A model generated the notes under the pieces. The model searched no databases, was not told the DNA's origin, and was given only the letters and a program-made list of their open reading frames with translations. This document shows, one piece after another, positions 1 to 5,530 of a stretch of DNA of 5,530 nt. Numbering within the stretch: the first letter of the stretch is position 1; each line of letters starts with the position of its first letter. Source of the DNA: SG8-40 sp035528435 (GTDB lineage Bacteria > Pseudomonadota > Gammaproteobacteria > Burkholderiales > Eutrophovitaceae); the NCBI GenBank assembly GCA_035528435.1, contig DATKYN010000241.1, forward strand, positions 1 to 5,530, in the 5' to 3' direction. The translations under genes and the position numbers were made by a program.

Positions 1-83
1 CCGACCATCCAGCGTCACACCGGGCCGGACAAATCAAGGACTCGACGAGCTTGAAAAGCCAATGAATTTGAAGCACCTCGGAC
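1..83. other. Upstream flank of hmfA; no complete gene
   Basis: No complete gene, clear sigma-70 promoter or terminator hairpin can be supported here. All three plus frames stop within or just after this stretch: TGA at 52-54, TGA at 63-65, and TGA at 89-91. The last frame is open from base 2 and ends eight bases inside hmfA, an overlap geometry identical to that of hmfC and hmfD. It could therefore be the tail of an upstream operon gene. Its third-position G/C content is lower than in the other two frames, so I do not call it as a gene. The region may equally be leader sequence. Nothing here shows where transcription begins. Confidence 0.4.
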
Positions 84-3068
84 ATGAATGATCGGGTGAC
101 ATCAACGCAACCCGCTGGCTGGACCGGCCAGGCGATTGAGCGGCGCGAGGACGCGGCGCTGCTCACCGGCGCCGGCCGTTACGCAGACGACATGGGAGTG
201 CGCCCGGGAACATTGCATGCCGCATTCCTGCGTTCTCCCCATGCGCATGCACGCATCAAGTCAATCGATGCCAGGAGTGCAATGGCGTTGCCCGGTGTCA
301 GATCCGTACTGGTTGGTGCCGATATTCGCGAATGGGCAAAGCCGTTCGTTGTCGGCGTCAAGCAACCGATGGAGCACTGGTGCATCGCGATTGACAAGGT
401 GCGCTATGTCGGCGAACCGGTCGCGATTGTGGTGGCAGAGAACCGTTATCTCGCCGAAGACGCTCTTGATCTGATCAACGTCGAGTACGAGCCAGTCGAC
501 GCTGTAGTCGATGTAGAGGCCGCTATCGAGGGAAAGGCACCGGTACTGCATGAAGCAGTCGGGTCGAATGTTGTCAGCGACCGGCAGTTTGTCTATGGCG
601 ATCCCGATGCGGCGATGGCCTCTGCACCGCACCGCGTAAAGATCAAGGTGCGCTACCCGCGTAATTCATGCACGCCAATCGAAACCTACGTTGTTGTTGC
701 CGAGTACGGCAGCGAAGGCGACTATGACGTGCTGTCGAACTTCATGGGACCGTTTTCCCTACATGCGGTCATGGCGCTGGCGCTGCGGGTACCGGCAGCG
801 AAACTGCGACTGCGCATGCCGCGCGACGGCGGCGGAAGTTTTGGCGTCAAACAAGGGGTGTTTCCGTACATCGTCGCCTTGTGTCTCGCGGCCCGCAAGG
901 CCGGCGCGCCGGTGAAGTGGGTCGAAGACCGCCTGGAGCATCTGGTCGCAGCGACCTCATCGACCGGTCGCGTCACCGACATCGAGGCTGCCGTGGCAAG
1001 CGACGGCCGTATCGAAGCGATCTCCTACGACCAGATAGACGACTGCGGCGCGTACCTCAGAGCGCCCGAGCCCGCGACGTTTTATCGCATGCATGGCTGC
1101 CTGACCGGCGCTTACCGTGTAGCGCATCTGAAAGTGCGCAATCGCGTTGCACTGACCAACAAGACACCAGCCGGGCTGGTGCGTGGTTTCGGCGGCCCCC
1201 AAGTGTATTTTGCGTTAGAGCGCCTGATACAGCGCATCGCCGTCGAACTGAAGCTCGATCCGCTCGAGATCTACAAGCGCAATTTCGTACAACCGGAAGC
1301 CTTCCCCTATCGGGCAGCGGCCGGGGCATTACTGGATTCCGGCAACTACCCCGCTGCCGTGAAGCTGGCGTGCGAACGCGGTGATCTGCAAGCCTTGTTG
1401 AAAAGACGCGACGCCGCGCGCGCGAAAGGACACCTGTACGGCATCGGCTACGCTGCTGTTGTCGAACCGTCGATCTCCAACATGGGCTACATCACCACGG
1501 TGATGACCAAAGAGGCGCGCGCCAAGGCCGGCCCGAAGAACGGCGCCATTACCAGTGCAACCGTGAGTATCGACCTGCTCGGTTCGGTAACCGTTGGCGT
1601 TGCGTCAGTGCCACACGGCCAGGGGCATATCACGGTCCTGTCCCAGGTTGTTGCCGATGTATTCGGCCTCACGCCCGATGACATTACGGTTGACGTCGAA
1701 CTGGATACGCGTAAGGACGCCTGGTCGGTTGCAGAAGGTAATTACTCGAGCCGTTTCGCCGGTGCTGTTGCAGGTACCGCGCACCTTGCGGCTTACAAAC
1801 TGCGCGACAAGCTGGCACGAATTGCGGCCGCTCAACTGGATTGCGATGAAAGTGATGTGGCCTTTGCCGACGGGAAAGTGTTCGCGCGCGCTGCTCCCGA
1901 AACGGCGCTGTCGTTCTCTCGGCTTGCCGGTTCACCCCATTGGACCCCCGGCCTGCTGCCCGAGGGGATGTCACCGGGATTGCGCGAGACCGCGACGTGG
2001 ACACCGGAACAACTCGAGGCACCCGACGAGGAAGACCGCATCAACACTTCCTGCAGCTATGGATTCGCATTCGACATCTGCGCGGTAGAAATTGATCGCG
2101 ACACCGGGCAGGTGCGCATCGACCGTTACGTCACAGCGCACGACGCCGGCACCTTGCTGAACCCGGCGCTCGCCGATGGCCAGATTCGAGGTGGTTTTGC
2201 GCAAGCGGTCGGGGCGGCCCTGATGGAAGAGTTTTCATATCGCGACGATGGCTCGTTCGCGACAGGCACATTCGCCGACTACCTGGTACCGACCGCCGTC
2301 GAGATTCCGGAACCCGTCATCGCGCATCTGGAAACGCCGTCGCCATTCACGCCGTTGGGCGCCAAAGGCATAGGCGAAGGCAATAACATGAGCACGCCGG
2401 TCTGCATTGCCAACGCCATTGCCGATGCGCTGGCGCAGGAGGTCGATCCGGAAGAAATCGTGTTGCCGATGACGCCATCACGCATCATCGAACTGATTAC
2501 GGCACCGGAAGCGCCACCGAAAAACCCGCTGCCGGCATCGACGAAAGGCGCAAAGCAGTTCTCTGCCTCGGGCAGCGTTAACATCGCTGCGCCACCTGAG
2601 GCCGTTTATCGCGTTCTGCATGACCCGAAAGCGATGGCCAAGGTGATCCCCGGTTGCCGTGAAGTCGAAGCCGTCGCCTTCAATACGTATCGCGCTGACA
2701 TGTCCTTGTCGGTAGGTTTGGTAAAGGTCGGGTTCCAGGTCAGGATGACTCTGGCCGACGAAGATCCAATGCGACGCATCCGGCTCTCGGGCCAGGGCAA
2801 CGGTCCGTTGGGCAGCGCCGAGGGCGACGGCCTCATCCAGTTGAACAAAACCGAAGAGGGCACACGACTGGATTACGATTATGCGTTTTCCCTGACCGGA
2901 AAAATCGTGTCGGTTGGCGCACGAATGATCGAAAGCGCGACAACCATGGTACTGCGCCAGCTGTTTGTTCGTCTCGGCCGCGTAGCGCGTGGCACGACTT
3001 CACCAAAAGGCCTGTGGCGACGCTGGCTGCGCCTGATCGGGCGCGACCGATCCGGAGATGCCGAATGA
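84..3068 (+). CDS. hmfA: 2-Furoyl-CoA dehydrogenase-type molybdopterin subunit with fused C-terminal CoxG domain
   Basis: This is the catalytic large subunit of a xanthine dehydrogenase-family molybdenum hydroxylase. It is inferred to hydroxylate the ring of 2-furoyl-CoA using water and to pass electrons to the Fe-S and FAD subunits. Visible parts are an N-terminal a/b hammerhead (about residues 20-138), the first Mo-cofactor domain (about 145-385) with GGGSFG at 249-254, and the second (about 410-800) with GQGH at 512-515 and DGQ at 698-700. The substrate loop RGFGGPQ at 367-373 matches the bovine xanthine oxidase Arg880 loop. The probable catalytic base is Glu765 in GIGEG. A Pro/Lys-rich linker (about 807-825) leads to a CoxG-like SRPBCC domain (about 826-966), marked by VIPGC and LSGQGNGPLGSAEG. 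The protein ends in a basic, Trp-rich tail (about 977-985). A free-standing large subunit is usually about 770-800 residues, so the extra length is the fusion. ATG 84 has only a weak ribosome site. The enzyme class is near certain; the substrate is inferred from the neighbours. Confidence 0.85.
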   Translation: MNDRVTSTQPAGWTGQAIERREDAALLTGAGRYADDMGVRPGTLHAAFLRSPHAHARIKSIDARSAMALPGVRSVLVGADIREWAKPFVVGVKQPMEHWCIAIDKVRYVGEPVAIVVAENRYLAEDALDLINVEYEPVDAVVDVEAAIEGKAPVLHEAVGSNVVSDRQFVYGDPDAAMASAPHRVKIKVRYPRNSCTPIETYVVVAEYGSEGDYDVLSNFMGPFSLHAVMALALRVPAAKLRLRMPRDGGGSFGVKQGVFPYIVALCLAARKAGAPVKWVEDRLEHLVAATSSTGRVTDIEAAVASDGRIEAISYDQIDDCGAYLRAPEPATFYRMHGCLTGAYRVAHLKVRNRVALTNKTPAGLVRGFGGPQVYFALERLIQRIAVELKLDPLEIYKRNFVQPEAFPYRAAAGALLDSGNYPAAVKLACERGDLQALLKRRDAARAKGHLYGIGYAAVVEPSISNMGYITTVMTKEARAKAGPKNGAITSATVSIDLLGSVTVGVASVPHGQGHITVLSQVVADVFGLTPDDITVDVELDTRKDAWSVAEGNYSSRFAGAVAGTAHLAAYKLRDKLARIAAAQLDCDESDVAFADGKVFARAAPETALSFSRLAGSPHWTPGLLPEGMSPGLRETATWTPEQLEAPDEEDRINTSCSYGFAFDICAVEIDRDTGQVRIDRYVTAHDAGTLLNPALADGQIRGGFAQAVGAALMEEFSYRDDGSFATGTFADYLVPTAVEIPEPVIAHLETPSPFTPLGAKGIGEGNNMSTPVCIANAIADALAQEVDPEEIVLPMTPSRIIELITAPEAPPKNPLPASTKGAKQFSASGSVNIAAPPEAVYRVLHDPKAMAKVIPGCREVEAVAFNTYRADMSLSVGLVKVGFQVRMTLADEDPMRRIRLSGQGNGPLGSAEGDGLIQLNKTEEGTRLDYDYAFSLTGKIVSVGARMIESATTMVLRQLFVRLGRVARGTTSPKGLWRRWLRLIGRDRSGDAE
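3054..3057 (+). promoter_or_regulatory. Ribosome binding site of hmfB
   Basis: GGAG lies seven bases before ATG 3065, inside the end of hmfA. It supports ATG 3065 over the in-frame ATG at 3014, which would add 17 Arg/Pro-rich residues ahead of the family-typical N-terminus MKPAAFDY. Confidence 0.7.
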
Positions 3069-3883
3069 AACCGGCTGCGTTCGACTACATTCGTGCCGAC
3101 ACAACCGAGGAGATTCTGCAACTGCTTGGGGAGTACGGAGAAGATGCACGCATTCTGGCCGGCGGACAATCGTTGATGGCGGCACTGAACATGCGTCTGG
3201 CGCAACCACGAGTGCTGATCGACATCTCGCGCGTGAAGCAACTCTCGACCATGCGCGTGAGTGGCGGATGGCTGACTTTGGGTGCTGCCGTAACCCAGAA
3301 CGCGGTGGAGATGATCGTCAGGGACGAGAGCACCGTCCCGCTTCTGGCGCAGGCGTTTCCCCATCTCGGCCACTTCCAGACGCGCAATCGCGGAACGGTA
3401 TGTGGTTCTATTGCCCACGCCGATCCCAGCGCCGAATTGCCGTTGTGCCTGGCAACGCTAGGTGGCAGCGTCCAGCTCCGCTCACGGCGGCGCCGGCGCA
3501 GAGTCGCGGCGAGTGACTTCTTCCAGGGTGTGCTCACCACTGCGCGGGAGCCAGACGAACTGATCGAGTCAGTGAAATTTCCACTGACTGTGGAGCATAC
3601 GCGTTACGGTTTCGTTGAAGTCAGCATGCGCCACGGTGATTTTGCACTGGTCGCTCTGGCTGCGGCTGTTACGGACAAGGAAGTTCGACTCGGCGTAGGC
3701 GGCGTTGCGGACCGGCCATGGGTTGAAACACTTCAGCTTTCTTCGGCCGGCGACATGGATGCGGCGCTGGAAGATCTCGCGTGGAAACTCGATGCGCAGG
3801 ACGACCAGCATGCCAGCGCCAGATACCGACGCCATCTGGTACGCAAGCTTGGGGCAAAACTGATCGCGGGGCTACATGGTTAA
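3065..3883 (+). CDS. hmfB: FAD-binding (CoxM-like) subunit of 2-furoyl-CoA dehydrogenase-type enzyme
   Basis: This is the 272-residue FAD subunit, which takes electrons from the [2Fe-2S] clusters and passes them to the final acceptor. The FAD_binding_5 domain spans about residues 1-170, with the flavin loops AGGQSL at 32-37 and TVCGSIAHADPSAE at 111-124. The CoxM-type C-terminal domain covers about 173-270. The second flavin loop has Cys113 where most relatives have Gly (TIGG/TVGG). Six arginines run at 141-146 in the linker region. There is no cysteine-rich 4Fe-4S insertion of the kind seen in 4-hydroxybenzoyl-CoA reductase beta subunits, and the length fits ordinary CoxM proteins. The start overlaps the hmfA stop in ATGA, so translation is probably coupled. 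The family is clear; the furoyl-CoA assignment comes from the operon. Confidence 0.85.
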   Translation: MKPAAFDYIRADTTEEILQLLGEYGEDARILAGGQSLMAALNMRLAQPRVLIDISRVKQLSTMRVSGGWLTLGAAVTQNAVEMIVRDESTVPLLAQAFPHLGHFQTRNRGTVCGSIAHADPSAELPLCLATLGGSVQLRSRRRRRRVAASDFFQGVLTTAREPDELIESVKFPLTVEHTRYGFVEVSMRHGDFALVALAAAVTDKEVRLGVGGVADRPWVETLQLSSAGDMDAALEDLAWKLDAQDDQHASARYRRHLVRKLGAKLIAGLHG

Positions 3884-3955
3884 AATTGACTCTGCTTCCG
3901 GTCGATTCAGCACAAAAAATAACTGACACAGGAACCACTGGTAACGAACAAACCA
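3884..3955 (+). other. A/T-rich 72-nt gap between hmfB and hmfC
   Basis: This is the only true intergenic gap inside the operon. It is 41/72 A+T (57%), clearly richer than the flanking genes, and contains an A-run at 3914-3919. A TTGACT at 3886-3891 resembles a -35 box, but no reasonable -10 box follows at 16-18 bases. The hmfC frame is closed by TAA at 3920-3922 and offers no ATG, GTG or TTG start before ATG 3956. No hairpin of convincing size is present; the ACCA/TGGT arms at 3934-3942 are only four bases long. Confidence 0.6.
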
Positions 3956-4462
3956 ATGAAGACTTTTCCACACGCACAGCACACGGTTTCGCTGAAACTG
4001 AACGGCGTAACGCGAACCGGACAATGCGAACCACGCACCCTGCTATCCGACTTTCTGCGCTACGGATTGGGAGCAACCGGCGTACACGTGGGCTGCGAGC
4101 ATGGTGTATGCGGCGCGTGCACGGTCACCATTGACGGCGTGGCCCAGCGCGCCTGCCTGACTCTGGCCGTGGCCGCCGAGGATCGCGAGATCGACACGGT
4201 CGAAAGTCTGGCAGATGCCACGGGCGAACTTTCCGAACTGCAGGCTGCATTCCGGCGCCATCATGCATTGCAGTGCGGCTTTTGCACCCCGGGCATCCTC
4301 ATGTCGTGCGTTGACTTTCTTTCCCGTGTTCCAAACCCTGACGAAAACGCAGTACGTGAAATGCTCTCGGGCCATTTGTGCAGATGCACTGGTTACACGA
4401 ATATCGTCTCGGCAATTCTAGATGTGGCTGCACGCAGGGACGAGGGATCGCAGGATGCTTGA
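3956..4462 (+). CDS. hmfC: [2Fe-2S] (CoxS-like) subunit of 2-furoyl-CoA dehydrogenase-type enzyme
   Basis: This 168-residue protein is the iron-sulfur subunit that carries electrons from the Mo centre to FAD. The N-terminal plant-ferredoxin-like domain (about residues 9-82) holds one cluster through Cys47, Cys52, Cys55 and Cys67 in the pattern C-x4-C-x2-C-x11-C. The C-terminal helical domain holds the second, Mo-proximal cluster through Cys107 and Cys110 (QCGFCTPG) and Cys142 and Cys144 (LCRCTGY). All eight ligands are present and the length is typical of the family. The protein has no signal peptide, which fits a cytoplasmic complex. ATG 3956 is the only standard start in the frame, yet the bases before it hold no good Shine-Dalgarno site; the nearest purine run, GGAA at 3931-3934, is about 20 bases away. 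The gene overlaps hmfD by eight bases. Confidence 0.88.
   Translation: MKTFPHAQHTVSLKLNGVTRTGQCEPRTLLSDFLRYGLGATGVHVGCEHGVCGACTVTIDGVAQRACLTLAVAAEDREIDTVESLADATGELSELQAAFRRHHALQCGFCTPGILMSCVDFLSRVPNPDENAVREMLSGHLCRCTGYTNIVSAILDVAARRDEGSQDA
4442..4446 (+). promoter_or_regulatory. Ribosome binding site of hmfD
   Basis: GAGGG lies eight bases before ATG 4455, within the last codons of hmfC. It supports this ATG as the start of the ligase and suggests that hmfD is translated by coupling to hmfC. Confidence 0.65.
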
Positions 4463-5530
4463 TCTGGGCCGTTCTTTTCTTTCGAGCGTCGAGCGCAGTC
4501 CGCAGTCAATAGCGATCGTCGATGGCGACGTTCGGCTCAGCTACGCAAACTGGATGTCGCGCATCAGTGCGCTTGCCGATGGCCTGGCTTCCCTGGGACT
4601 GAAGCGCGGCGATCACGTACTCGTAGTAATGCAGAACCGCTGGCAAATGGCCACCTTGCACTGGGCCTGTCAATTTCTCGGTTTGATTGTGACGCCAGTA
4701 AACTGGCGCTCCAAGCGCGACGAGATCGAGTACTGCGCAGTCGACGCGCAGGCCCGCGCCATTGTGTATGACGAGTCCGGCGCCGAAGCCGTTGCCGCCT
4801 CGCCGGCGTGCTACAACATTCCCCGTATCGTCACATTCCAGCCCATTGGCGACGAAATTGCCTTTGATGAATTACTCAATGCCCACGGGATGGAGGGGAT
4901 GCTGCACGCCAATGCCGAGGACTGGTCGATCATGCTGTACACCTCGGGCACGACCGGAAGGCCCAAGGGCGTTCCGCGCAAGCATCGCGCCGAACGAGCG
5001 GCTGCGATCGCCCATATCGCACAGAATCAGTATTCAATGGGCGAGCGCACGCTCGGCGTCATGCCGCTGTATCACACCATGGGCGTTCGCTCGCTTTTGT
5101 CGATGGCGCTGGTTAACGGCTGCTTCGTGTGCATGCCAAGGTTTGATGCAACCGAGGCACTGAAGCTGATCGGCCGGGAACGAATAAGCCATTTGTATCT
5201 GGTGCCAACGCTGTACCACGACCTGCTCGCAGACGAAGGCTTTCGTGACGCGGACATCAGCTCCGTCAGACGTCTTGGCTTTGCTGGCGCGTCCATGCCG
5301 GAGGGTCTGTTGCGGCGGCTGGATGATGCTTTTCGTCCCGATCTGTTCGTCAATCATTATGGATCGTCAGAAATATTCACCTTCTCCTTCGACCAGGCTG
5401 CCACAGAAAAACCCGGCAGTGCCGGACGCGCCGGCCTGAACGCAAGAATCCGCGTCGTCACACTCGGCACCACCCACCCTGACGACCTTGCAGCGCCCGG
5501 CGAGGAAGGCCAGATCATAGCCGACCTCAA
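4455..5530 (+). CDS. hmfD: AMP-forming acyl-CoA ligase, probable 2-furoate:CoA ligase (3' end beyond window)
   Basis: The frame is open from ATG 4455 to the window edge, giving 358 codons of a protein normally about 500-530 residues long. It is an ANL-superfamily adenylate-forming enzyme that would activate a carboxylic acid with ATP and load it on CoA. The AMP/phosphate loop YTSGTTGRPKGVP is at 162-174. The histidine motif PLYHTMG is at 204-210, the acyl-pocket segment GFAGASMPEG at 275-284, and HYGSSE, the counterpart of YGxTE, at 301-306. EEGQI at 350-354 precedes the hinge region, so the YRTGD-type motif and catalytic lysine lie outside the window. It directly follows the Mo-hydroxylase subunits, the position of hmfD in the 2-furoate cluster, where it would make the 2-furoyl-CoA used by HmfABC. 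The ligase class is certain. The substrate is inferred; another aromatic or heteroaromatic acid is possible. Confidence 0.8.
   Translation, partial: MLDLGRSFLSSVERSPQSIAIVDGDVRLSYANWMSRISALADGLASLGLKRGDHVLVVMQNRWQMATLHWACQFLGLIVTPVNWRSKRDEIEYCAVDAQARAIVYDESGAEAVAASPACYNIPRIVTFQPIGDEIAFDELLNAHGMEGMLHANAEDWSIMLYTSGTTGRPKGVPRKHRAERAAAIAHIAQNQYSMGERTLGVMPLYHTMGVRSLLSMALVNGCFVCMPRFDATEALKLIGRERISHLYLVPTLYHDLLADEGFRDADISSVRRLGFAGASMPEGLLRRLDDAFRPDLFVNHYGSSEIFTFSFDQAATEKPGSAGRAGLNARIRVVTLGTTHPDDLAAPGEEGQIIADL

Noticed and set aside
3014..3064. Longer hmfB starting at ATG 3014
   Set aside because: The 17 added residues are an Arg/Pro-rich shadow of the hmfA tail. ATG 3065 has a good GGAG site at seven bases and begins with the family-typical MKPAAFDY.
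2879..3418. 179-codon minus-strand frame across the hmfA/hmfB junction
   Set aside because: It overlies two well-supported plus-strand genes, shows no recognisable domain, and is typical of antisense frames in G/C-rich coding DNA. The same holds for the other antisense and off-frame stretches, such as 881-1384.
3065..3883. 4-Hydroxybenzoyl-CoA reductase beta subunit (HcrB)
   Set aside because: The protein is only 272 residues and has two cysteines (113 and 128). The extra 4Fe-4S loop that defines HcrB is missing.
3886..3921. Internal sigma-70 promoter from TTGACT at 3886-3891
   Set aside because: The sequence 16-18 bases downstream does not resemble a -10 box. The only A/T-rich match is about 24 bases away, too far.
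3934..3942. Small inverted repeat ACCA-C-TGGT before hmfC
   Set aside because: Four-base arms with a one-base centre cannot form a stable hairpin, and such a match is expected by chance.
84..4462. Aerobic CO dehydrogenase (CoxLMS plus CoxG)
   Set aside because: Subunit types and the CoxG domain invite this name, but the Mo-Cu cysteine loop AYxCSFR is absent and a CoA ligase follows in the operon.
4455..5530. Frameshifted or broken ligase
   Set aside because: The frame reads without a stop from ATG 4455 to the window edge with all expected N-terminal-domain motifs in order. It is simply cut by the window.

Overview
The window carries one tightly packed plus-strand operon: three subunits of a molybdenum hydroxylase of the xanthine dehydrogenase family, followed by the 5' two-thirds of an acyl-CoA ligase. 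Base composition is moderately high in GC (roughly 60% by eye, with G/C-rich third codon positions). The proteins look proteobacterial. A beta- or gammaproteobacterium is the best guess, but nothing in the window fixes the genus.

Layout: 1-83 is upstream flank with no recognisable complete gene. 84-3068 is a 994-residue molybdopterin subunit whose C-terminus carries a fused CoxG-like (SRPBCC/START-fold) domain. 3065-3883 is the FAD subunit, overlapping the previous gene by 4 nt (ATGA). 3884-3955 is a 72-nt A/T-rich gap. 3956-4462 is the two-cluster [2Fe-2S] subunit. 4455 to the window edge is an AMP-forming CoA ligase, overlapping the Fe-S gene by 8 nt and cut off after 358 codons.

The order Mo subunit, FAD subunit, Fe-S subunit, CoA ligase is that of hmfA-hmfB-hmfC-hmfD in the 2-furoate branch of furfural/5-hydroxymethylfurfural degradation described for Cupriavidus basilensis HMF14. 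On that reading HmfD converts 2-furoate, ATP and CoA to 2-furoyl-CoA. HmfABC then hydroxylates the ring at C5 with oxygen from water, and an HmfE-type hydrolase (expected just beyond the right edge, not seen) releases 2-oxoglutarate for the TCA cycle. The enzyme classes are secure from motifs. The furoyl-CoA substrate is inferred from gene order and family resemblance; a related heteroaryl- or aryl-CoA, such as thiophene-2-carboxyl-CoA, cannot be excluded. CO oxidation can be rejected because the CO-dehydrogenase Cys-Cu loop is absent, and 4-hydroxybenzoyl-CoA reductase is unlikely because the FAD subunit has no 4Fe-4S loop.

The most interesting point is the covalent fusion of the CoxG-like domain to the catalytic subunit. 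It suggests a built-in route from the molybdoenzyme to the membrane or quinone pool. I see no CRISPR array, mobile element, RNA gene or convincing terminator.
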